A stretch of 64,000 nt of DNA from Candidatus Ribeiella danica. Its GTDB lineage: Bacteria > Chloroflexota > Chloroflexia > Chloroflexales > Roseiflexaceae. The stretch is from positions 3,183,003-3,247,002 of the forward strand of contig JADKFS010000001.1 in the NCBI GenBank assembly GCA_016717335.1. Reading direction: 5' to 3'. Position 1 is the first letter of the stretch. Each line of letters opens with the position of its first letter. The notes beneath the pieces were generated by a model, which was not told where the DNA came from, did no database searches, and saw nothing but the letters and a program-made list of their open reading frames with translations. Shown in pieces: positions 18,420 to 26,389 of this stretch. The translations under genes and the position numbers were made by a program.

Positions 18420-19347
18420 CGATTGTTCCTCCTTCTCTGTGCACCCAAGCTGTGAGCGAGCTTGCATCCAGTGATTACCGGCGCTGACCGCATAAGCGGG
18501 CGCAGCGCGCAACCTGAGGATAGTAACGCCATTCAATTAGATTGTATTTAAAAATACCGCAACTATTCATTAAAGCGCCCCGCAGACACGGTTATGAGAG
18601 ATAGCGAAAGTTACATATAAATAGTGGTTATATTTTTTTGCAGCACTAATAGAAGACTATGTCGTAATAAACATAGAATGACTCACAGAGGCATGCAGCG
18701 CCTCAACACGTGGGCGCTGCAATAACAGGCCGTCTACCTTGACTTAGATGAAATAATGCTCTGGCAGCAGAGAACTGCCATGTTACTCCGCTTGGTTGAA
18801 AAGCCGCACCGTTTACCTACCAAGCACCAGAAGAATGCGAGTAACAGCTATCAAGATATATGCCACTGCTACTACCTATGTGTATGAAGATTTGTTCATA
18901 AATGAGCAGCGGCGCCGTTGACCAACCGAGTAGCCGAAGAACGCGCGGCATCAGCCACCAAGATGTATGCCGCTACCACCACCGATTGTATGGGATTCGC
19001 TCAATCTTGACTTTCGCCGATGGCGGAGGTGTCCGGGCGGCAAATTCATCGCAGGGTGCATGCGCGCGCCGGCATATATCTTGCCAAAGCACACTCTACC
19101 ACTACTCCTATAGCAGTGTGCAGTCGGCAGGAGCCAGTCGGCAGGACGACGGATGGCAGCACAACGGCATCTCGTTCGTGCGTCGTGGCTCAATGCTTTT
19201 GCTCGCAGCTATAATATGGCGCTTGAGCACCAGCTTCACGCACTGCTCGACGAACTGCCTTGGCCAGAACGGGTTACTCATTCACGGCTCGTGGTACAAT
19301 CTCAACCGGATGGCAATCGCGCATGTTCGAGGGGAGGAGGAGCGCCG
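18420..19347. other. 928-bp gene-free region, AT-rich left half, with decayed repeats
   Basis: No convincing gene. The 18535-18690 stretch is much richer in A/T than the surroundings (for example TATTTAAAAATACC) and probably holds the promoter of the minus-strand exopolysaccharide operon. Two imperfect copies of an approximately 80-bp segment lie at about 18819-18900 and 18921-19010, both containing CAAGAT-TATGCC. A dispersed repeat lies at 19107-19213. A GGGGAGGAGG at 19331-19340 serves the chromate-transporter gene. Confidence 0.6.
19107..19213 (+). repeat. Dispersed ~107-bp repeat, copy 1
   Basis: This segment (CCTATAGCAGTGTGCAGTCG to GCTCGCAGCTATA) is about 80 percent identical to the reverse complement of 26196-26301. 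Shared blocks include CAGTCGGCAGGAGCCAGTCG, CTCGTTCGTGC and GGCTCAATG, and both ends are CTATAG-like. It carries no gene of its own and may be a decayed miniature element. Confidence 0.75.
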
Positions 19348-20535
19348 ATGCAGGAGCCTGGGCCGGAGGTGGCGCCTCCGCCGCAGGGCACGCTGGCGGA
19401 AGTGGCGCTGCTGGCTCTGCGGCTCGGCTTTACCGCGTTCGGCGGGCCGGCGGCCCACATCGCGATGCTGCGCGACGAGGTCGTCACGCGCCGGAAGTGG
19501 CTGACCGACGCGCACTTCCTCGATCTGCTGGGCGCGACCAATCTGATCCCCGGCCCGAACTCGACCGAGATGGTGATCCACGTCGGGCAGGTGCGCGCCG
19601 GCTGGCGCGGCATGATCGCCGCCGGCGTGTGCTTCATCATGCCGGCGGCGCTGATCGTGCTCGCGCTCGCGTGGGCCTATGTGGAGCTCGGCGCGCTGCC
19701 GGCCGCCGCGTGGCTGCTCTACGGCATCAAGCCGGTGATCATCGCGATCGTGGCCCAGGCGCTGTGGGGTCTGGCGAAGACCGCGATCAAGGGGCCGTTC
19801 CTTGCCGCGGTGGGCGTGGCGGTGTTGGCGCTCTACCTGCTCGGCTTCAACGAGCTGGCCCTACTGTTCGGCGGCGGCGTTCTGGTGATGCTGGTGCGCA
19901 ACCTCGGCCGGCTTGGTCGCGGGCAAGGAGCGGCGGCGGCGCTGCTGCCGCTCGGCGGCGCGGCGTCGCTCTGGCTCGCTCAGGCGGCGGCCCCGGTGTC
20001 GCTCGGGCAGCTGTTCTGGAGCTTCCTGAAGATTGGCGCGGTGCTCTACGGCAGCGGCTACGTGCTCCTGGCCTTCGTGCGCAACGAGTTCGTCGTGCGG
20101 CTCGGCTGGCTGACCGATCGGCAGCTGCTCGACGCGATCGCCATCGGCCAGCTCACCCCCGGCCCGGTCTTCACCACGGCCACGTTTGTGGGCTATCTCG
20201 TCGCGGGGGGGCCGGGGGCGGCGCTGGCCACGGCGGGCATCTTCCTCCCGTCGTTCATCTTCGTGGCGGCGGTGAACCCGCTCATCCCGCTGCTGCGCCG
20301 CTCGCCCTGGATGGGCGGCTTCCTCGACGGCGTGAACGTCGCCGCGCTGGGCCTGATGGCCGCCGTCCTGTGGGAGCTGGGCCGCGCGGCGATCGTCGAC
20401 TGGCTGACGGCGCTGCTGGCGGTCGTCGCGGCGGCGCTGCTGCTCCGCTTCAAGCTCAACTCGGCCTGGCTGCTGCTCGGCGGCAGCCTGATCGCGCTGC
20501 TGGTGCGCTGGCTCGCGCCCGGCCTGCTCCCCTGA
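19348..20535 (+). CDS. chrA: Chromate transporter family protein (ChrA)
   Basis: A 395-residue membrane protein with two homologous CHR domains and 10-12 predicted helices. The N-terminal half has LGFTAFGGPAAHIAMLRDEV and DLLGATNLIPGPNSTEM. The C-terminal half repeats the pattern as KIGAVLYGSGYVLLAFVRNE and AIAIGQLTPGPVFTTATFVG. The conserved FGGP and PGP motifs identify the family, which exports chromate. Related CHR proteins may move other oxyanions such as sulfate, and a sulfur-assimilation cluster follows. The ATG at 19348 is chosen for the GGGGAGGAGG 7 nt upstream. Confidence 0.9.
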   Translation: MQEPGPEVAPPPQGTLAEVALLALRLGFTAFGGPAAHIAMLRDEVVTRRKWLTDAHFLDLLGATNLIPGPNSTEMVIHVGQVRAGWRGMIAAGVCFIMPAALIVLALAWAYVELGALPAAAWLLYGIKPVIIAIVAQALWGLAKTAIKGPFLAAVGVAVLALYLLGFNELALLFGGGVLVMLVRNLGRLGRGQGAAAALLPLGGAASLWLAQAAAPVSLGQLFWSFLKIGAVLYGSGYVLLAFVRNEFVVRLGWLTDRQLLDAIAIGQLTPGPVFTTATFVGYLVAGGPGAALATAGIFLPSFIFVAAVNPLIPLLRRSPWMGGFLDGVNVAALGLMAAVLWELGRAAIVDWLTALLAVVAAALLLRFKLNSAWLLLGGSLIALLVRWLAPGLLP

Positions 20536-20626
20536 TCGACGGTGCCATCCTATGCACCTGCCACGCTGCTGCCAGGGGCGCGGGTGAGCAGGGGTAGGAG
20601 ATCAGAGGCGCCCACAACAGGTGGCG

Positions 20627-21562
20627 TCAGGAGACGATCAGCGCCGGGCGCTGCCGGGCCGGCTGGATCTGCGGCAGCATCGCCTCGGACACGCGGTCGG
20701 CGATGATCGTGGCGATCAGCCGATCGTAGGCGAGGTGCTCGGCCAGGATGATCGTGCTGCCGCCGTGCCGCTCGCGCGCCGCGCCGATCAGCGCCGGCAG
20801 ATCCTCGGCGACGTGGTTGCCCAGGTGCAGGAAGTACGGAGTCGCGATGATCTGCCGGATGCCGCGCCCGATCAGATCGTCGATCGCGTCGGGGATGCTG
20901 GGCCGGTTGAGCCCCAGGAAGCAGACCGTCACTGCGGCGTAGCGACCGCTAGCCCGCACGCGCCGCGCGACGCTGTAGATCGGCGCGTTCGACTTCGGCT
21001 CGGGGCTGCCGTGCGCGATGATCAGCAGGCCGGTGCGGCAGCGCGTGTGCAGCGGCTGCCAGGCGGCCCCATCCTCGATCGGGCGCGCGGCGCCCGGCGC
21101 GGCAATGTGCGGGTGGGCCCACAGGTAGTCCGCCTCCAGCGCGCGCTTGTGCACCAGCTGCGCCAGCGCCGGGTGATCGCCAAGCGGCTGGGCCTGGCGC
21201 AGCACAAGCCCAGGGTGCGCCAGCCGGCCGGCATCGAGCAGCCGCGCCAGGTCCTCGCGCACATACTTGCCGGGCACCAGGAAGTAGGGCTGCACGACCA
21301 CCTCGGTCGCGCCGTCGTCGAGGCAGCGCGCCAGCGCCTCCGCGAACGTCGGCCGGCGGTAGTTCAAAAAGCCGGCGGTGACGATCGGGGCGATGCCGGT
21401 GCCGCGCACGCGCTCGGCCAGGCGAAACATCGCCGACCCGGCCCCCGCGCGCACGCTCCCGTGGCCCACGATCAGGATCGCGCGCGTGGCGGGTGCGGTG
21501 TGTGGCCGATCGTCGGCCGGGTGGGCGCCGCAGGTGCCGGCGGTTTCGCGTGAAGGACACAT
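20627..21562 (-). CDS. Sirohydrochlorin chelatase family protein (CbiX/SirB type, two-domain)
   Basis: 311 residues in two halves. Each begins with the family's metal-binding motif: ILIVGHGSVRAG (about residue 29) and LLIIAHGSPEPKSN (about 190). Each half also has VVVQPYFLVPGKYVRED or IIATPYFLHLGNHVAED. The family inserts Fe2+ or Co2+ into sirohydrochlorin; with cobA and the Met8-like gene downstream, siroheme for sulfite reductase is the likely product. It starts about 120 nt upstream of the cobA stop position on the same strand and is probably the last gene of the siroheme operon. The ribosome site is weak, so the start is moderately certain. Confidence 0.88.
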   Translation of the reverse strand: MCPSRETAGTCGAHPADDRPHTAPATRAILIVGHGSVRAGAGSAMFRLAERVRGTGIAPIVTAGFLNYRRPTFAEALARCLDDGATEVVVQPYFLVPGKYVREDLARLLDAGRLAHPGLVLRQAQPLGDHPALAQLVHKRALEADYLWAHPHIAAPGAARPIEDGAAWQPLHTRCRTGLLIIAHGSPEPKSNAPIYSVARRVRASGRYAAVTVCFLGLNRPSIPDAIDDLIGRGIRQIIATPYFLHLGNHVAEDLPALIGAARERHGGSTIILAEHLAYDRLIATIIADRVSEAMLPQIQPARQRPALIVS

Positions 21563-21680
21563 TGGCGATTTGATTCCGCTATAACCTGTTCCACTGGGTC
21601 GGCGGGTACGGTAGTATTTTCCCCTGCAGGGCAATCTAAAAATGATTCTACCACCCTGTATCTGAATTTGCAATACCTGC

Positions 21681-22490
21681 TCAAGACCGGTGCAAAGCTT
21701 GATGCGCCTCGACCTCCAGGGTGGGCGCGGCGATCGGCGCGAGCGTGTCGAACCAGCTGAGCTGCTCGCGCAGCCGCACGACCTCGCCGACGACCAGCGT
21801 CGCCGGGGCGCTCAGGCCGGCGCGCTCGACATCGGCGGCGATCGTCGCGAGCGTGCCGACGACCGTCTCTTGATCGGGCGTGGTGCCGCAGCGAATGACG
21901 GCCGCGGGCGTCGCGGCGGGCCGCCCGTGGGCGATCAGCTGCTCCGCGATCGCGGCGAGCCGGCCGACCCCCATCAGAAACACCAGCGTGTCGACGCCCT
22001 GTGCGAGCGCCTGCCAGCGGATGCGCGTCTCGGCGCGCGCCGGGTCCTCGTGGCCGGTGACGAACGCGACCGACGAAGCACTGGCGCGGTGCGTGACCGG
22101 GATGCCCGCGTAGGCCGGCACGGCGATCGCCGACGACACGCCCGGCACGACCTCCCAGGCGATGCCGGCGGCCGCCAGCGCGCCGGCCTCCTCGCCGCCG
22201 CGCCCGAACACGAACGGGTCGCCGCCCTTGAGTCGCACCACCCGCAGGCCCGCGCGGGCCTTCTCGACCAGCAGCGCGTTGATCGCCTCCTGCGAGCTGC
22301 AGTGGTGGCCGGCCCGCTTGCCGGCGTAGATCAGCTCGGCGCCGGCGCGGCACTCGCGCAGCAGCTCCTCGCTCGCCAGCGCGTCGTAGACCACCACGTC
22401 GGCCGCGCGCAGCCGCCGCAGCCCCTTGACGGTGATCAGCTCGGGGTCGCCCGGGCCGGCGCCGACGAGCGAGACCAGTCCGTAGTTCAT
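21681..22490 (-). CDS. cobA: Uroporphyrinogen-III C-methyltransferase (SUMT)
   Basis: Transfers two methyl groups from SAM to uroporphyrinogen III to make precorrin-2, the entry to siroheme and cobalamin. All 269 residues fit the family: VGAGPGDPELITVKGLRRL, VYDALAS, VVRLKGGDPFVFGRGGEE, VPGVSSAIAVPAYAGIPVTH, and the C-terminal VVGEVV before WF. The enzyme is a soluble homodimer as a family. It lies between the Met8-like gene upstream (78-nt gap holding an octamer array) and the chelatase downstream, all on the minus strand. It is a stand-alone enzyme, not a CysG fusion. Confidence 0.95.
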   Translation of the reverse strand: MNYGLVSLVGAGPGDPELITVKGLRRLRAADVVVYDALASEELLRECRAGAELIYAGKRAGHHCSSQEAINALLVEKARAGLRVVRLKGGDPFVFGRGGEEAGALAAAGIAWEVVPGVSSAIAVPAYAGIPVTHRASASSVAFVTGHEDPARAETRIRWQALAQGVDTLVFLMGVGRLAAIAEQLIAHGRPAATPAAVIRCGTTPDQETVVGTLATIAADVERAGLSAPATLVVGEVVRLREQLSWFDTLAPIAAPTLEVEAHQALHRS

Positions 22491-22511
22491 GCCATCCCCT
22501 TTTTAGTTCGT

Positions 22512-22549
22512 GCCAACCTGCCAACCTGCCAACCTGCTAACCTGCCAAC
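22512..22549. repeat. Octamer tandem array (GCCAACCT), ~5 units
   Basis: GCCAACCT is repeated almost five times with one C-to-T change, in the short gap between cobA and the Met8-like gene. The unit differs from the CTTGTCAC arrays but the period is the same. Confidence 0.85.
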
Positions 22550-22567
22550 GTGAAAGCGGGCACCCCC

Positions 22568-23251
22568 TCACCCGGTCACCTTGTCATTCTCGGCGGCCAG
22601 CTCTTCAAGCAGCGCCAGGGCGAACTGCTCGGCCTGAGCGTCCTCGCCGTCGCGCAGCCAGCCGAGCATCGGGTCGGAGACCAGCCGGCGCCACAGCGCG
22701 CTGCGCTTCTCAGTCGGCAGCGTGCGCGCCGCCCCCTGGCGCAGCCGGCGCAGCAGCTTCAGGAGCCGGCCGTACTCTTCGCCGTAGCGCTGCTCCAGCT
22801 CGCGCCGGATGCGCGCCGTCAGCGCCGGGCTGCCCCCGCTGGTCGAGACCGCCAGCAGCAGGTCGCCGCGCCGCACGGCCGCCGCGGTGTGGAAGTTGCA
22901 GGCGGGAGGGTCGTCGGCGACGTTGACCAAAGCGCAGATTCCCGCGGCCTCTGCGGCGACGGCGGCGTTGGTCGCGCGCTCGTCGGTCGCGGCGATCGCC
23001 AGGAAGGCGCCGGCCAAATCGCCAGCGCGGTAGCGCCGCGCGACATGCTCGAGCCTGCCCGCGTCGCGCCAGGACGCCAGCGCGGCCGTGAGATCAGGGC
23101 TGATCACGCACGGGCGCGCGCCGCCCGCCAGCAGGTCGCGCGCCTTGCGCTCGGCCACCGCGCCGCCGCCCACCACCACGCAGCGCACAGCGGCCAGGTT
23201 CGTCAGAACGAGCGGGTAGGCCGGCTGCGCGGGCATCTCGGCTGGTTCCAT
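22568..23251 (-). CDS. Precorrin-2 dehydrogenase / sirohydrochlorin ferrochelatase (Met8/CysG-N type)
   Basis: Oxidises precorrin-2 to sirohydrochlorin with NAD+, and in some family members also inserts iron. The 227 residues begin with YPLVLTNLAAVRCVVVGGGA, an NAD-binding Rossmann motif. They continue AERKARDLLAGGA, then AFLAIAATDERATN, LVNVADDPPACNFHTAAAV and RGDLLLAVSTSGGSPALTARIR, all standard for the family. The ATG at 23251 follows GAGG by 8 nt. It is the first gene of the siroheme operon and divergent from the APS reductase gene, so both share the 290-bp control region. Confidence 0.93.
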   Translation of the reverse strand: MEPAEMPAQPAYPLVLTNLAAVRCVVVGGGAVAERKARDLLAGGARPCVISPDLTAALASWRDAGRLEHVARRYRAGDLAGAFLAIAATDERATNAAVAAEAAGICALVNVADDPPACNFHTAAAVRRGDLLLAVSTSGGSPALTARIRRELEQRYGEEYGRLLKLLRRLRQGAARTLPTEKRSALWRRLVSDPMLGWLRDGEDAQAEQFALALLEELAAENDKVTG

Positions 23252-23263
23252 CGTTAATTCCTC

Positions 23264-23306
23264 GGCGGTGTGGCGGTTTCGGCGAAGCCGAAACCGCCAC
23301 ACCGCC
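23264..23306. repeat. Perfect palindrome, 20-bp arms with GAA loop
   Basis: The arm GGCGGTGTGGCGGTTTCGGC is followed by GAA and its exact complement. It sits 12 nt upstream of the Met8-like start codon, so it would form a strong hairpin in that gene's 5' leader or act as an operator in the divergent control region. It is one of six long central palindromes seen in the intergenic gaps. Confidence 0.85.
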
Positions 23307-23393
23307 TTTCTACAGCCCTTGCTCCCAATAAGGGAGCGGGCAGAGGTGGGGTTTCGGCTCGTCGACTGCACAAGTCCTAGCATTATAAAGTAC

Positions 23394-23422
23394 TTGACAA
23401 AAGAGATCAAGTAAATTAAGAT
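23394..23422 (+). promoter_or_regulatory. Sigma-70-type promoter for the sulfate-reduction genes
   Basis: TTGACA (23394-23399), a 17-nt spacer and TAAGAT (23417-23422) form a near-consensus promoter. Transcription would start near 23429 and leave an approximately 110-nt leader before the cysH start. Confidence 0.8.
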
Positions 23423-23426
23423 TTGA

Positions 23427-23520
23427 CCCGCCACCACTTTGTCACCACTTTATCACCAGGCGGGAGTGCGGCGCCGCACGGGCACAGCGATCGTGAAGCG
23501 GGATCGCTGTGCCTTTTTTT
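23427..23520 (+). promoter_or_regulatory. Structured leader upstream of cysH (candidate attenuator or riboswitch)
   Basis: The leader contains a pairing of CCCGCC (23427-23432) with GGCGGG (23459-23464). These enclose two direct repeats of CACCACTTT. A GTGCGGCGCCGCAC palindrome (23466-23479) and an intrinsic terminator follow before the gene. A terminator placed between promoter and first gene implies regulated read-through. I do not recognise a known riboswitch consensus. Confidence 0.55.
23481..23518 (+). terminator. Intrinsic terminator in the cysH leader
   Basis: The stem GGCACAGCGATC pairs exactly with GATCGCTGTGCC around a 9-nt loop and is followed by seven T residues. It ends about 22 nt before the cysH start codon. 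Confidence 0.85.
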
Positions 23521-23541
23521 CTGTCGAAAGGTCAGGTACCT

Positions 23542-24264
<723 letters not shown>

Positions 24265-24297
24265 TGGACTTATGAGGTCGGCGGCCTACGGCTTATT

Positions 24298-24329
24298 CCC
24301 AAGCCCCAAGCCCCAAACCCCAAGCCCCA
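24298..24329. repeat. Heptamer tandem array (CCAAGCC), ~4.5 units
   Basis: CCAAGCC repeated with one change (CCAAACC) in the 86-bp gap between cysH and the sulfite reductase gene, ending just before the AAAGGAGA ribosome site. Confidence 0.85.
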
Positions 24330-24350
24330 CGGCACCAAAGGAGAACAAGC

Positions 24351-26039
24351 ATGACGATCGATGAAGAGAAGGCTGTCGAGCGACCGCTGGCGCACGTCGA
24401 GCACCTGAAGGCGATCAGCGAGGGGCTGGGCGGCTTTCTGCTGGAGGAGCTGTCCGATCTCTCGAAGGAGCGCATCTCCGAAGACGCCTACCAGCTGCTC
24501 AAGTTCCACGGCTCCTACCAGCAGGACGATCGCGACACCCGCAGGGAGCGCAAGAAGCAGGGCCTCGACCGCGAGTGGCAGTTCATGGTGCGCACGAAGT
24601 TCCCCGGCGGCCGGCTGACCGCCGAGCAGTACCTGCTGGCCGACGAGCTGGCCTCGGCCTACGCCAACGACACGCTGCGCATCACGACGCGCCAGGACTT
24701 CCAGTTTCACGGCGTCGGCAAGGCCAAGATGAAGCCGCTGATCAAGGCGCTGAACGAGCGCTGGGTCACCACCTACGGCGGCTGCGGCGACGTGGCGCGC
24801 AACTTCCTGGCCTGCCCGGTGGCCGACCTGCTGCCCGGCAACCAGTTCGACTACCAGGCGCTGGCCAAGCAGATCAGCGACCGCTTCATGCCCGAGTCGA
24901 CTGCCTACTACGAGTTCTGGCTGGACGGCGAGAAGGTGCTGGCCGACGGCACGCGCGTCAAGGTCGCGCCCAAGCGCGACGAGCCGTTCTACGGCCCGAC
25001 CTACATGCCGCGCAAGCACAAGATGGCGATCGGCCTGCCGCACGACAACTGCGTCGACATCTTCACGCACGACCTGGCGCTCGAGGCGGTGCTCGACGGG
25101 GAGGGCGCGCTGCGCGGCTTCAACCTGCTGGCCGGCGGCGGGCTGGGCAGCACCCACGGCAAGGCCGAGACCTTCCCGCGCCTGGCCGACCGGCTCGGCT
25201 TCGTGGCGCCGGAGCTGGCGCTGCGGGCGATCGAGGCCGCCACGGCGGTCTACCGCGACTATGGCGACCGGACCAACCGACGCCACGCGCGGCTCAAGTA
25301 CGTGATCGAGGAGCGCGGCGTCGAGTGGTTCCACGACGAGCTGGCGCTACGCCTGGGCGAGCGGCTGGCGCCGCCGGCCGAGGTGCGGCGCTACGAGGCG
25401 CACGACCACCTGGGCTGGCAGCGCCAGGCCGACGGGCGCTGGCTGGTCGGCGTGTGGATCGAGAACGGCCGGATCAAGGAGCACGGCAAGGCCGGGCTGC
25501 GCGCGATCGTCGAGGCGGTGCGGCCCGAGATCCGGCTGACCGCCCAGCAGAACCTCGTGCTGGTCAACATCGACGAGGCCGACCGGCCGAAGGTCGACGC
25601 GCTGCTGGCGCTGTACGGCCTCTCGATCGGCTGCGAGCCGCTGAGCCAGCTGCGGCGCTACGCGATGGCCTGCCCGGCCATGCCGACATGCGGGCTGGCG
25701 GTGGCCGAGAGCGAGCGCTACCTGCCCGGCCTGATCGGCGAGCTGGAGCGGCGCGGCTACGGCGACGAGCGCGTGTGGATCCGCCTGAGCGGATGCCCGA
25801 ACTCCTGCTCGCGCCCGCCCACGGCCGAGATCGGGCTGATTGGTCGCAGCCTCGGGCTGTACAACCTGTACGTGGGCGGCAGCTTCGCCGGCACGCGGCT
25901 GGCCCGGCTCTACCGCGAGGACGTGCGCGCGAACGTGCTGGCCGACGTGCTGGCCGACACGCTCGACCAGTGGCGGCGCGAGCGCGCCCCCGGCGAGGCG
26001 TTTGGCGACTGGTCGGCGCGGGCGCTGGTCGGCGCCTAA
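24351..26039 (+). CDS. Assimilatory sulfite reductase, siroheme/4Fe-4S (ferredoxin type)
   Basis: Reduces sulfite to sulfide with six electrons. The 562 residues show the usual duplicated nitrite/sulfite reductase layout: FMVRTKFPGGRLTAEQY, LRITTRQDFQFHGVGK, the substrate-loop segment TYGGCGDVARN, and PTYMPRKHKMAIGLP. The cluster ligands are in AMACPAMPTCGLAVAES and LSGCPNSCSRP (C-x5-C and C-x3-C). A single subunit without a flavoprotein gene nearby suggests ferredoxin as donor. AAGGAGA lies 8 nt before the ATG. It is co-transcribed with cysH, and its siroheme is supplied by the divergent cobA/Met8/chelatase operon. Nitrite reductase is the alternative but context disfavours it. Confidence 0.92.
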   Translation: MTIDEEKAVERPLAHVEHLKAISEGLGGFLLEELSDLSKERISEDAYQLLKFHGSYQQDDRDTRRERKKQGLDREWQFMVRTKFPGGRLTAEQYLLADELASAYANDTLRITTRQDFQFHGVGKAKMKPLIKALNERWVTTYGGCGDVARNFLACPVADLLPGNQFDYQALAKQISDRFMPESTAYYEFWLDGEKVLADGTRVKVAPKRDEPFYGPTYMPRKHKMAIGLPHDNCVDIFTHDLALEAVLDGEGALRGFNLLAGGGLGSTHGKAETFPRLADRLGFVAPELALRAIEAATAVYRDYGDRTNRRHARLKYVIEERGVEWFHDELALRLGERLAPPAEVRRYEAHDHLGWQRQADGRWLVGVWIENGRIKEHGKAGLRAIVEAVRPEIRLTAQQNLVLVNIDEADRPKVDALLALYGLSIGCEPLSQLRRYAMACPAMPTCGLAVAESERYLPGLIGELERRGYGDERVWIRLSGCPNSCSRPPTAEIGLIGRSLGLYNLYVGGSFAGTRLARLYREDVRANVLADVLADTLDQWRRERAPGEAFGDWSARALVGA

Positions 26040-26389
26040 GGGTGTGCCGTCCCGGCGCGGCGCGCCATCCGGCCGCGCTCCGGAGCGCCGGGCTGGGAGC
26101 GCAGGGAGATGCACTCAGGCACCGCCAATCTGCCGCTGCACCACGGCCACGCGCCGCGCTGGCTGTTCGAGCGCGCGGATTCTCGACCAACGCTCTATAG
26201 CTATGAGCAAAACCATTGAGCCGCTATGCACGAACGAGGTGCCTTTGTGATGCCATCCCTCGTACTGCCGACTGGCTCCTGCCGACTGCCCACTGCTATA
26301 GGGCCAATACCTTTCAGGTATGGACGAGGGGCCTGCTGCTATCTCTGTTCGTGTCTTCGTGTCTTCGTGGTTATGGGGAAGATATTGGT
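26040..26389. other. 350-bp convergent gap with two repeat elements
   Basis: No gene is supported. It contains the second copy of the approximately 107-bp dispersed repeat (26196-26301). A CCAATACC / GATATTGG bounded segment (26294-26390) follows with GTGTCTTCGTGTCTTCGTGG, similar to the hairpin at 35331. Both neighbouring genes end here, so these elements may terminate transcription. Confidence 0.6.
26196..26301 (-). repeat. Dispersed ~107-bp repeat, copy 2 (inverted)
   Basis: Reverse-complement counterpart of 19107-19213 with about 80 percent identity and the same CTATAG-type ends. Confidence 0.75.

Noticed and set aside
24351..26039. Assimilatory nitrite reductase
   Set aside because: Sequence alone allows it, but adjacency to APS reductase and siroheme genes, and the TYGGCGD substrate loop, favour sulfite reductase.
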